A DNA stretch of 36,605 nucleotides from Pseudomonadota bacterium (GTDB lineage: Bacteria; Desulfobacterota; Desulfobacteria; Desulfobacterales; Desulfosarcinaceae). Position 1 is the stretch's first letter. Each line of letters starts with the position of its first letter. The DNA is taken from NCBI GenBank assembly GCA_023435265.1, contig JAEYRZ010000185.1, positions 1 through 36,605 of the forward strand, read 5' to 3'. Made by a program: the position numbers and the translations under genes. The notes beneath the pieces were generated by a model. It worked only from the letters and a program-made list of their open reading frames with translations. It made no database searches and was not told the origin of the DNA. Positions 23,701-31,513 of this stretch are shown piece by piece.

Positions 23701-26700
23701 CGCCTGATCCTGCAGGATCTGTCCGATCATGCGCGTACACGAAGCATGCGGTCCGACTTCCAGAAACATCCGCACGCCGTCGGCATATGCCTGCCGGATG
23801 GTGCGCGGGAAATCGAATCCGCCAAGTGCCTGCTGGAGAATCGAATCCGCGGCGGCTTCGCTGGTCAGCGCATACGCCGAGCCGCGTGCACAGCTGTAAA
23901 AGCGGATGCCTTCAGGAGCCGATGCCGGAAAACGATGGAGTTCTTTATAGTCGGCTGCGACGGGCAGCGCGGCGTCGCAGTGCACGGCCACCACGCCATC
24001 CAGGTAGATGGCATCGCAGGCGAGCTTTTCGATGGCCGCGACGACCTGTTCGCCGAGACCGCCGATGACGCATTCTGCGGGCGTATTGACGATAAGGCGT
24101 CGCACGTACGGCAGGTCCGGAAGTACGGCGTCCACCTGTTCGGCAGAGCGGTTCACCGCCGCCACTTTCCAGTCAATGGGTTGCTCGGGAAACAGCTGCC
24201 AAGCCTGTCTCACCGCAAGGCAGGGACCGGCCAGTTGGGTCTTGAACAAATCCGAAGCTTCCAGCCTTTCGAGCATGGCACCGCGGTCGGGCCAGGCGCC
24301 CAGACCGAAGAGACCGGCCGATTCACCCAGGCTGTAGCCGATGGCGGCATGGGGCCGAATGCCGAATTTCTTCAAGAGCAGCGCCATTTGACTGCCGAAA
24401 AGCACCTGCCCGAAGATGGTGCGCAGGGGATCGGACACCAGGGCGCGATAGGTCTCCGTCTCCCATCCCGGACGAAAGTCGTGCCGCCGGGGATCGTACC
24501 AACGCGGCAGCATCTGGGCCTCCAGCCGGTCCGTGGCCGCGTCCATTTCGCGCAGGACATCCGGCCAGAAGGCCCCCAGGCGGCGACCCATGCCTACGTA
24601 GTGGTTGCCCGAGCCGGGAAAGACGAACGCCAGTTCCCCTTCGGATATACTTTGCGAAGGCCGGTAGCAGATGCCGCCCCTGCGCCCGGGGGATATCGCA
24701 AGGTCGCCTTTAACGGCCCGCGCCGCCTCGGAGAGATAACCGTTGAGATCGGCCGCCGATTCGGAGACCACTGCGATCCGCATGGCGCCCTGCCGTTCGG
24801 GCTGGTTTCGATGCCACTCGCGGGCCAGCCCGTAAAGCGACTGGCGCTCGCCCGCGGAAGGCCGGTGTTCCGCGATCTGCCGCTTCATCGCATCGATGCG
24901 GCCAATGAGGTCGTTTTTGGTTGCGCCGCTTAAAATGAACAGGCTGCAGGGCAGGGGGCCCACCGGTGAAGAAGGTGCGTGGGGCTGCCCGGCCCCGGGA
25001 CGATGGCGCTCCGTATCCGGCTCGCGCAGCACAAGGTGCATGCAGTTGCCGTCTATCGTCACGGCGGCGCAGCAAGCGGTCCGCGGACCGGCAATGCGGT
25101 CGTGCGCCCAGTATGCGGGCTGATGGGGGAAGTATAAAAATCCCGACTGGAGGTGGGGCGACCGGGGCGACTTGAAGTTGACGGCCGGGGCAAGCATGCG
25201 ATGGTGCAGGCAGAGTGCGGCCTTGACCGTGGACACCAGTCCGGACGCGGCGCCGGTATGGCCGGCGATGGCTTTCGCGACGCCCACGGCGATGCGCGGT
25301 TCGCAGGGATCCGCCGGATCGGTGAATAACCCGTTCAGTACCTCGGCTTCGACATCGTCCTGCTCCGCTATGCCGCTGCCGTGCGCTTCAACGAGACCGG
25401 CCGTCTGCGGATCGATGCGGCGCTCCGCAAAGGCCGCTGCCAGGGAGCGCTTGTACGTCTCAGGGCTGAAATGGGCGGATGCCGATGCATCACCTCCGGC
25501 AGCGCCGATACCGTCGATCACCGCATAAATGCGATCACCATCCGCGCAGGCGTCCGAATAGCGCTTGAGCACCAGCGCCGCGGCCCCTTCGCCCGGCAAA
25601 GTGCCGTCGGCCGCCTGATCGAAGGGCCGAAGCACACCGGCCGGGCTCAACGGCAGTTTATCCTGCAGCGTAGACAGATTGCGTTCATCGCAATGCAGGT
25701 CCACCGAGCCGACGAGTACGGCATCGAGCTGCCGTTCCTGCAGCAATCGCGCCCCGATTTCGACCGCGCGCATCCCGGAAGCTTCTTCGGCCGAAACCAC
25801 GAACGAGGGGCCGCCGAAGCGGAACTCGCGGGCGATACGGCTGGCCACGATGCCGCCCAAAGCGCCCAGCGTCCGCGATGCCGTCAGGGGCGGTCCGCAG
25901 CGATCGGTGTTTTCGGCCAGCCAGGAATCCAGCTGGTCGGGAGATGCTCCCGGAAACACCTGCGCCGCCCAATCGGCAAGGTTCCAGCGCAAGTGGAAGT
26001 TCGTCGAAGCATAATCAAAGGCGATGCCGATAACGGCCCCCATGCGCTCGCGCGGCTCGCGCAGGGGCAGTCCGGCATCGCGCATCGCGCCGGCCGCCGT
26101 CTTCAACATCAGCAACTGCTGCGGCAGGATATCGGGGATCTCGCCCGGCGGTATCTGGAACTCGCCCACTTCCAACAGGACATCTTCGACAAAGGCGCCC
26201 TTGAATGATGCGCTTCCGAAAATCTGCGCTGTACCCTGAGGCGATCTGAACCGCTGCTGCGGCAGATCGGTGAACATCGGACGGCCCTGAAAAACAGCCT
26301 GTTCGAATTCGCCAAGGCACTTCAGGCCGCCCACATGAAGATCCATGCCCACGATGGCGATCCGCTCGGGCGGTTCTTCCGAGGAAGCGGAAGAAACATT
26401 CAAGGCCCCGGCTTGCGGTTTTTCCGATTCAACGGACCACGATTCGAGAAGCACATGCGCGTTGATCCCGCCGAATCCAAACGCGCTGACCGCAGCCCGC
26501 AAACGTCCCCGATCCCGCGGGATCCATTCCGCGGCTTCGATCGCAATACGGAAAAGGCCGTCGCCCAGCGGGCTGTTGGGCGGCGGCGACTTGAAATTGG
26601 CCGTCGGGGGGAGCGTTCGATTCTGCATGGCCAGAAGGGTGCGGATCATTCCGGCCGCACCGGCCGCGGTAAGCAGGTGGCCGATCATCGACTTGGTCGA

Positions 26701-27780
26701 ACCCAGCACACATGGGTGCGGACGGTTCGGCCGCTCCTCCCACAGTGCCCTCAGGCTCTGCAGTTCGATGCTGTCGCCGACTGGTGTGCCGGCGCCATGG
26801 CATTCGATGTAGTCCACAGACTCGGGCGACCATCCGGCCTGCACATACGCCGCGCGCATCGCGCGGAGCTGGCCGGCCGATTCCGGGGCCAGCAGATTGC
26901 CGCGCATATCGTTGGACAACCCGATGCCGCGGATGACGGCGTAGACCGTATCGCCGTCGCGCAAAGCGTCGTCCAGGCGTTTCAAGGCCACCATGCCGGC
27001 GCCTTCTCCGACCACCAGGCCGTCCGCTGAAGCGTCGAACGGCGCGCAGCGGCCGGATCGCGAAAGCGCCATCAGCTGGCTAAACCCGATCTGCGTGTAC
27101 AGCATATCCGCGCCGTTCACACCACCGGCCAGCATCACGTCTTTGCGGAAATGCCGGAGCTCGTCGCAGGCCAGCTTGAGCGCATACAGGGAGGAGGCGC
27201 AGGCCGCGTCCAGGGTCAGCGATCCTCCTTTCAGACCCAGCGCCGCCGCAACCAGCGCCGCCGGAGAACCGACCACGCGTTCGCAGCCCCTGGGACGCGC
27301 CGTTCGGGATATCTTTTGCGGATCCGCCTGCAGCATGATGTCGCGTGCGACTGCATTGGCAGCCATCGTCGGCAGCGCAATGGCCGCCAGGTAGATGCCG
27401 GCCCGCTGCGGGTTCACGAAACGTGCCCGCGATTCAGGAAGGGCCTGCCGGGCCGCTTCAAGTGCCCATTGGTGCAACGGGTCCATGGCAATGCAAAAAT
27501 CAGGCGGCAGATGAAAACCTTGCGCATGGAACTGAAAATCGCGGACAAGGCACGCCATGCGCGAATAGGTTCGATCCGGATTTCCAGGCGCTCCGTAAAC
27601 CCGTTCAACCGGCGCCGGCCAACGTGATGCGGCCGCGTCGGCGACAGTAGATTTCACGTCCAGGATATTCCGCCAGTACGCTCCAGCGTTCTCCGCCCCT
27701 GGAAATACGCATCCCATTCCGACAACGGCAATCAGCGGGGGGGTTGAATCGCGATATGAATCGAGTTTTTGAACCGTCAT
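20776..27780 (-). CDS. PUFA-synthase-like multidomain enzyme: KS - CLF - AT - four hotdog (DH) domains
   Basis: 2,334 residues from ATG 27780 with a weak ribosome-binding site. Domains: an active ketosynthase (about 15-447; Cys194 in DAACASS, His328 in ECHGAGTPVGD, His368 in KSMIGH); a second ketosynthase-like domain (about 470-920) keeping His800 and His841 but with Glu666 where the Cys should be, so a chain-length-factor type; an acyltransferase (about 1038-1390; FVFPGSGNHYVGMGR, Ser1150 in GYSLGES, His in EVGPHAS), PfaB-like; a Pro/Ala-rich linker with a short helix (1390-1535); and four FabA/PfaC-like hotdog folds (about 1540-1715, 1780-1925, 1960-2130, 2180-2330). Hotdogs 2 and 4 keep the His and MPG/WPG loop (CHFVDDMVMPGTL, H1825; AHFFQDPVWPGSL, H2228). 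I find no ACP (no DSL motif), ketoreductase, enoylreductase or thioesterase. The order resembles PfaC with PfaB inserted, or thraustochytrid OrfB/OrfC without the enoylreductase. Partners must be encoded elsewhere. The oleA gene follows on the same strand. Confidence 0.9.
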   Translation of the reverse strand: MTVQKLDSYRDSTPPLIAVVGMGCVFPGAENAGAYWRNILDVKSTVADAAASRWPAPVERVYGAPGNPDRTYSRMACLVRDFQFHAQGFHLPPDFCIAMDPLHQWALEAARQALPESRARFVNPQRAGIYLAAIALPTMAANAVARDIMLQADPQKISRTARPRGCERVVGSPAALVAAALGLKGGSLTLDAACASSLYALKLACDELRHFRKDVMLAGGVNGADMLYTQIGFSQLMALSRSGRCAPFDASADGLVVGEGAGMVALKRLDDALRDGDTVYAVIRGIGLSNDMRGNLLAPESAGQLRAMRAAYVQAGWSPESVDYIECHGAGTPVGDSIELQSLRALWEERPNRPHPCVLGSTKSMIGHLLTAAGAAGMIRTLLAMQNRTLPPTANFKSPPPNSPLGDGLFRIAIEAAEWIPRDRGRLRAAVSAFGFGGINAHVLLESWSVESEKPQAGALNVSSASSEEPPERIAIVGMDLHVGGLKCLGEFEQAVFQGRPMFTDLPQQRFRSPQGTAQIFGSASFKGAFVEDVLLEVGEFQIPPGEIPDILPQQLLMLKTAAGAMRDAGLPLREPRERMGAVIGIAFDYASTNFHLRWNLADWAAQVFPGASPDQLDSWLAENTDRCGPPLTASRTLGALGGIVASRIAREFRFGGPSFVVSAEEASGMRAVEIGARLLQERQLDAVLVGSVDLHCDERNLSTLQDKLPLSPAGVLRPFDQAADGTLPGEGAAALVLKRYSDACADGDRIYAVIDGIGAAGGDASASAHFSPETYKRSLAAAFAERRIDPQTAGLVEAHGSGIAEQDDVEAEVLNGLFTDPADPCEPRIAVGVAKAIAGHTGAASGLVSTVKAALCLHHRMLAPAVNFKSPRSPHLQSGFLYFPHQPAYWAHDRIAGPRTACCAAVTIDGNCMHLVLREPDTERHRPGAGQPHAPSSPVGPLPCSLFILSGATKNDLIGRIDAMKRQIAEHRPSAGERQSLYGLAREWHRNQPERQGAMRIAVVSESAADLNGYLSEAARAVKGDLAISPGRRGGICYRPSQSISEGELAFVFPGSGNHYVGMGRRLGAFWPDVLREMDAATDRLEAQMLPRWYDPRRHDFRPGWETETYRALVSDPLRTIFGQVLFGSQMALLLKKFGIRPHAAIGYSLGESAGLFGLGAWPDRGAMLERLEASDLFKTQLAGPCLAVRQAWQLFPEQPIDWKVAAVNRSAEQVDAVLPDLPYVRRLIVNTPAECVIGGLGEQVVAAIEKLACDAIYLDGVVAVHCDAALPVAADYKELHRFPASAPEGIRFYSCARGSAYALTSEAAADSILQQALGGFDFPRTIRQAYADGVRMFLEVGPHASCTRMIGQILQDQAHIAVPASVRGEDECLALLKCLGVLAASGVALDPSPLYRRDDRIAVPGRSSAPAIRVPTGGPPIRFTPPRAASQEARQPAATHDLPSFARPESSEPGLSSAPAALTWMLEEFNRSVDATAQAHQEFLKLSEQLSAQFGETLVEQDRLLRALAALQDGRGHTVSDPPAGCVPAPHSERPAVAFDREQCLEFATGSVARVLGPAFAVVDTYKARVRLPDEPLMLVDRIVSVEGEPGSMGQGRVVTEHDVLPEAWYLDGGRAPVCIAVEAGQADLFLSGYLGIDHHVKGERTYRLLDAEIVFHRGLPRAGETIRYDIHIDKFVRQDATYLFFFRFEGHVGAEHLISMTDGCAGFFTEAEVAASGGILLTEKDRAPGARIGGEPFTPLLPQAEAQYGDQQIEALRRGDLGACFGSDFAGIELPANLRLPGGRMRLIQRIIEMEPHGGRFGLGRIRAEADIQPDDWFLICHFVDDMVMPGTLMYECCAHTLRVLLLRFGWVGGDPAAAYEPVPGVACRLKCRGPVTPATRHVHYEVEIKEIGYRPEPYVLADAHMYADGRYIVFFKDMSMQMSHVTREAVEHFWRSRQPAPSEVAAPSPTLSFTRDHILQFAVGRPSLAFGPPYAPFDQERVIARLPGPPYCFIDRIPRIAPPAWILKPGGWIEAEYDVPPDEWYFAAERSGGMPFCVLLEIALQPCGWLAAYLGSALRSAKDLKFRNLGGEATIHAGVGPRVGTLTMRTRVTKVSEAADMIIEHFDFEVLAAAVKVYTGTTYFGFFTAGALANQVGLRENGSDLAASALLTRPERRLADTAPNAPDEAPRGRIVMPEGLRMPAKALRMMDRIEIDDPHGGPHGLGWVRGIKNVDPDEWFFKAHFFQDPVWPGSLGVEAFLQLIKYAALSRWPQLTDTHRFEWLCGPAHRWQYRGQVLPANHRVTVDAVVTSVEEGDQPSLQADGWLHVDGRCIYKMEGFGVRLVRIERI

Positions 27781-28131
27781 CTGTTCAGATTTCCGAAACG
27801 CAGCATGAATGAAAACCCAGAACCCCTATAAAATGATGTCCCAGAAAGCAAGTGAAACATCGAAGGGTGCCAGGCGATTGCCAACCCATAACAACACAGC
27901 ATTCCGATGAGCATATCGTGTGCACCATCGTCGCCAGCGCTCGCCGGTCAAGGATTTTCATTCAATACCGATGCGAATACCTACGAAATACGTAATAATT
28001 ATCAGTATAACTACGCTATTTATTTAGGATTCCCGATAGACGTGAAATAGACTATGTAGACCACGAAAACTGCGGCCTGCATTCAAACTCTTGAAGGCCG
28101 AATGAATCGGCCGAATACGAAAGGGAGGTTT
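27781..28131. other. Divergent intergenic region between the synthase and the HhH gene
   Basis: This 351-base gap must hold the promoter of the giant synthase (reading left) and that of the small HhH gene (reading right). Around 27970-28025 it turns AT-rich (TACGAAATACGTAATAATTA), with a TACGTA core, which is a plausible promoter or operator site, but I cannot assign -35/-10 boxes with confidence. The 28130 end has GGGAGG for the HhH gene. No additional gene is seen. Confidence 0.4.
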
Positions 28132-28413
28132 ATGAAAAGAAAAGTGGCACTCACAGTTCTCGCGGTTCTCCTGGTCGCATGGGCGATGCCCCTGCTGGCG
28201 GACGAATTGGCTAAAGTAGACATCAACACGGCGAGCAAAGAGCAGTTGATGTCGTTGACCGGCGTGGGCGAATCCTATGCCGAGCGCATCATCGCGCACC
28301 GAGAGCAGAACGGCAAATTTCAAAAGCCCGAGGATATCATGCAAGTCAAGGGCATCGGTGAGAGAACGTTCGAGAACAACAGAGATCGGATTGTGGTAAA
28401 CATCAAGAAATAG
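28132..28413 (+). CDS. Exported ComEA-like helix-hairpin-helix protein
   Basis: 93 residues from ATG 28132 with GGGAGG six bases upstream. A signal peptide (MKRKVALTVLAVLLVAWAMP, cleavage near LLA-DE) precedes a single ComEA-type double HhH domain: VDINTASKEQLMSLTGVGES, AERIIAHREQNGKFQKPEDI, and VKGIGERTFENNRDRI. Such domains bind double-stranded DNA without sequence preference and serve in DNA uptake at the cell surface. No other competence gene is in the window, so its use in uptake is an inference. It is a single-gene unit closed by a strong terminator. Confidence 0.9.
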   Translation: MKRKVALTVLAVLLVAWAMPLLADELAKVDINTASKEQLMSLTGVGESYAERIIAHREQNGKFQKPEDIMQVKGIGERTFENNRDRIVVNIKK

Positions 28414-28443
28414 AATCAAGAAATAAGGTCCAATTATCTTATC

Positions 28444-28482
28444 AAAAACTCCAGATGTCTTACCGGCGTCTGGAGTTTTTTT
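28444..28482 (+). terminator. Rho-independent terminator of the HhH gene
   Basis: AAAAACTCCAGA (28444-28455) pairs perfectly with TCTGGAGTTTTT (28469-28480) around a 13-base loop, followed by further T residues. It lies 31 bases after the stop codon. The 227 bases from here to the next gene (28483-28709) show no gene and no clear promoter consensus. Confidence 0.92.
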
Positions 28483-28709
28483 ATTGACATAAAAGAGCAG
28501 CTGTGTTCAATTCATGAACATCTTCGTTTCGAATACTGATGGTTTGGCACCGACGAAGCGTTGAAACCGAGCTGACCGGGTGATCACCCTCCAGTCCCAC
28601 TCCTGACCACCCCTTTCTCACTAACCTGCAGACACAATTCGAACCAATCCCGCGGTCATGTCATTGACCAGGCGGAGCTATTCATCGACCTTTAATTTTT
28701 CATATCAAA

Positions 28710-29231
28710 GTGGAACAAAGCGAAATTAGAACCTTAAAGATCCTCGAAGCCCTGGAGGAAAACCCCCTCCAGTCCCAGCGCGATCTCTCCAGAAAGCTCA
28801 AGATTTCCCTGGGCCTGGTGAACGCCTTCACCAAACGCCTGGCGCGCAAGGGGTACTTCAAAATCACCACCATTCCGAAGAATCGAATTCAGTATATTCT
28901 CACGCCGCGTGGAATGGCCGAAAAGGCAAGGTTGACCTATCAATACTTCAACTACTCCATGCAGTATTACAAGAACGCTAGAGCAAACTTCAGGGAAATG
29001 TTCAACCAACTGCTCAAGGAGGATAAGAAAAGGGTCTATTTACTCGGAGTTAGTGAACTGGCCGAAATCGCCTATATTACACTCCTCGAAACAGAGCTCG
29101 AACTTGCGGGAATTGTGGACGAAGAGAAAGCCGGAACTGACTTCATTGGTTTTCAAGTTTTGAACAGGGTCGCTTTGGAACGGTTATCGTCTTCGGATGC
29201 TGTAATTGATACCAGTATAAAAATTCACTGA
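28710..29231 (+). CDS. Winged-helix regulator with a C-terminal Rossmann-like domain, head of the polysaccharide locus
   Basis: 173 residues from GTG 28710 (read as Met-Glu-Gln-Ser); the ribosome-binding site is weak and no ATG fits better. The N-terminal part (about 5-70) is a MarR/Lrp-like winged helix: LKILEALEENPLQSQRDLSR, LGLVNAFTKRLARKGYFKI, and a wing. A helical linker (75-105) leads to a C-terminal alpha/beta segment starting KKRVYLLGVSELAEIAYITL and LAGIVDEEKAG, which looks like the first half of a nucleotide- or sugar-nucleotide-binding Rossmann fold, similar in arrangement to Rex-type regulators and to the N-terminal domain of PglD proteins. Regulators of this form stand at the start of EPS/O-antigen loci in Desulfobacterota. 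It may read out a sugar-nucleotide or redox ligand. Confidence 0.75.
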   Translation: MEQSEIRTLKILEALEENPLQSQRDLSRKLKISLGLVNAFTKRLARKGYFKITTIPKNRIQYILTPRGMAEKARLTYQYFNYSMQYYKNARANFREMFNQLLKEDKKRVYLLGVSELAEIAYITLLETELELAGIVDEEKAGTDFIGFQVLNRVALERLSSSDAVIDTSIKIH

Positions 29232-29306
29232 TCCGCAGAGTCCTTTTTAAAGGTTTATGCTGCAGCTCCAGATTTTAAAAAAGGAATAGGATAGGAAGGG
29301 ATACAG

Positions 29307-30395
29307 ATGGAAAAGAAAAAGGCATTAATCACAGGCATCACCGGTCAGGATGGTGCGTACCTCGCAGAGTTTTTGCTTGATAATGGCTATGAGGTCCATG
29401 GGATAAAAAGACGCACATCGCTATTTAATACGGATCGAATCGACCATCTTTATCAAGACCCACACGAAAATGAACGAAAGTTCATCCTTCATCATGGCGA
29501 TCTCACGGATTCTTCCAGTCTCATTCACATTATAGAACGGGTCCGGCCCGATGAGTTGTACAATCTGGCGGCTCAGTCACATGTCGCGGTATCATTCGAG
29601 GAACCGGAGTATACGGCAAATTCCGATGCATTGGGAACGCTCAGACTCTTGGAAGCGATACGTATTCTGGGGTTATCGCAAAAAACCAGGTTTTATCAAG
29701 CCTCTTCCTCAGAGCTATACGGACTGGTTCAGGAGGTTCCGCAAAATGAGAAAACTCCTTTTTATCCAAGGTCCCCGTATGCCGTGGCCAAACTTTATGC
29801 TTATTGGATAACGGTAAACTACAGGGAGGCGTACGGAATCTATGCGTGCAACGGTATTCTTTTCAACCACGAATCTCCGTTGAGAGGTGAAACTTTCGTA
29901 ACCCGCAAGATCACGCGCGCACTGGCTCGTATCAAACTTGGCCTCCAGGATCGTCTTTATCTTGGAAACTTGGATGCTAGGCGCGATTGGGGTCATGCAA
30001 AAGATTACGTTCGGATGCAATGGCTGATGCTGCAACAGGAAAAACCCGAAGATTATGTGATTGCAACGGGAGAGCAGCACAGCGTTAAGGATTTTGTCGA
30101 TGCGGCTGCCAGAGTGCTTGACATGCGACTGGAGTGGAGTGGTTCTGGTATAGATCAGAAAGCTTATGACTCACAGGGTCGGTGCGTAGTTGAGGTAGAT
30201 CCAAGATATTTTCGTCCCACGGAAGTCGAATCACTTCTGGGTAATGCGGAAAAGGCCAAAAAGAAGCTTGGATGGTCTCCGACCATTTCATTTTCTGAGC
30301 TTGTGAGGGAAATGGTAGAAGAAGATTATCGAACCGCCGAATGCGATGAGCTTGTCAAAAAGCACGGATTCAAGGTTTATAACCACTGTGAATGA
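29307..30395 (+). CDS. gmd: GDP-mannose 4,6-dehydratase
   Basis: 362 residues from ATG 29307 with GGAAGGGA upstream. An extended SDR of full Gmd length: NADP-binding GITGQDGAYLAEFLL, HGIKRRTSLFNTDRIDHLY (Gmd-specific), LAAQSHVAVSFEEP, the catalytic SSSELYG (Ser/Glu126) and YAVAK (Tyr148, Lys152), then FNHESPLRGETFVTRKI and RRDWGHAKDYV. It converts GDP-D-mannose to GDP-4-keto-6-deoxy-D-mannose. With the aminotransferase two genes downstream this is the route to GDP-perosamine. It is 75 bases after the regulator. Confidence 0.95.
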   Translation: MEKKKALITGITGQDGAYLAEFLLDNGYEVHGIKRRTSLFNTDRIDHLYQDPHENERKFILHHGDLTDSSSLIHIIERVRPDELYNLAAQSHVAVSFEEPEYTANSDALGTLRLLEAIRILGLSQKTRFYQASSSELYGLVQEVPQNEKTPFYPRSPYAVAKLYAYWITVNYREAYGIYACNGILFNHESPLRGETFVTRKITRALARIKLGLQDRLYLGNLDARRDWGHAKDYVRMQWLMLQQEKPEDYVIATGEQHSVKDFVDAAARVLDMRLEWSGSGIDQKAYDSQGRCVVEVDPRYFRPTEVESLLGNAEKAKKKLGWSPTISFSELVREMVEEDYRTAECDELVKKHGFKVYNHCE

Positions 30396-30428
30396 GCGTT
30401 TTGCACCGCAAACCTTCAGGGCGGTTCG

Positions 30429-31433
30429 ATGAACATTAAGACGGCATTGATCATAGGGATCAGCGGTCAGGATGGAGCCTATCTCTCTCGGCTCTTGGTG
30501 CAAAAAGGCTACAGGGTTATCGGAACATCAAGAGACGCTTCAGTTGCAAGGTTTGATAACCTCAGGCGCCTCAAGCTGGAAAAAAAAGTCCATCTGGACT
30601 CATTGACGCTGAACGATTTTCGCAGTGTGCTGCAGGTGCTCAAGAGACATAATCCGGATGAAATCTACAATTTGTCAGGACAAAGCTCTGTAGGCCTCTC
30701 TTTCGATCAGCCGGTCGAAACCTATGAGAGTATAAGTGTCGCTGTTCTTAACCTGCTAGAAGCTATTCGATTTTTGAATTTGCCGGTTCGCTTGTACAAT
30801 GCAGGTTCAAGCGAGTGCTTTGGGAATACGGATGGGATGCCTGCCAACGAATCTACGCCCTTTCGTCCAAGAAGCCCCTATGCTGTGGCAAAGGCGGCCG
30901 CATTCTGGCAAGTTTCCAATTATCGCGAAGCGTACAACATGTTTGCGTGCTCCGGAATTCTTTTTAATCATGAATCGCCCCTTAGGCCAGGCCGCTTCGT
31001 AACCAAAAAAATTGTAGAAGCCGCTTGTCGCATTTTCAATGGCAGTAATGAAAAGCTGAACCTTGGCAACACCTCTATTCGAAGGGATTGGGGGTGGGCG
31101 CCTGAATACGTTGAAGCAATGTGGCGTATGCTGCAGCAAGACAGGCCAGATGACTATGTGGTTGCCACCGGGGAGACCAACTCCCTTAAAGATTTTATAT
31201 CAGAGGTTTTTACATATTTAAAATTGGATTGGAACCGATATGTTCTTACGAATCCGAATTTAATCAGACCCACAGATATCCAAGTGTCGGTTGCCGATAC
31301 CCAAAAGGCGGAAAAAAACCTGGACTGGAAGGCTCGATTCAAAATGAAAGATGTCGCCAGAATGATGATCGAATCAGAACTGGAGGAGAGAGGCTCTCAA
31401 AACAAAAACAGTGCCTCGACCTACCAACCCTAA
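30429..31433 (+). CDS. Second GDP-mannose 4,6-dehydratase-type SDR
   Basis: 334 residues from ATG 30429, 33 bases after gmd. It is a clear paralogue with the same order of motifs: GISGQDGAYLSRLLV, LSGQSSVGLSFDQP, AGSSECFG (Glu129), YAVAKA (Tyr151, Lys155), FNHESPLRPGRFVTKKI and RRDWGWAPEYVEAMW. The segment after the first strand differs from the first copy (TSRDASVARFDNLRRL in place of KRRTSLFNTDRIDHLY), so cofactor or substrate preference may differ. It could be a second dehydratase, or a related enzyme making a different 6-deoxy sugar nucleotide such as GDP-rhamnose. A pure reductase role is less likely because the dehydratase Glu is kept. Confidence 0.85.
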   Translation: MNIKTALIIGISGQDGAYLSRLLVQKGYRVIGTSRDASVARFDNLRRLKLEKKVHLDSLTLNDFRSVLQVLKRHNPDEIYNLSGQSSVGLSFDQPVETYESISVAVLNLLEAIRFLNLPVRLYNAGSSECFGNTDGMPANESTPFRPRSPYAVAKAAAFWQVSNYREAYNMFACSGILFNHESPLRPGRFVTKKIVEAACRIFNGSNEKLNLGNTSIRRDWGWAPEYVEAMWRMLQQDRPDDYVVATGETNSLKDFISEVFTYLKLDWNRYVLTNPNLIRPTDIQVSVADTQKAEKNLDWKARFKMKDVARMMIESELEERGSQNKNSASTYQP

Positions 31434-31513
31434 GAGTAGTTCAGGGAAAATGAAAATAGAATTTAACTGAGAATCAAGTATCCGGCCGAATCTATAGCCA
31501 AAGAGGAAATGCC

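Noticed and set aside
20623..24933. Three long + strand frames (440, 450 and 492 codons) opposite the giant synthase
   Set aside because: No recognisable domain, composition biased to Arg, Gly, His and Asp, and no ribosome-binding sites; they mirror the codon pattern of the real gene.
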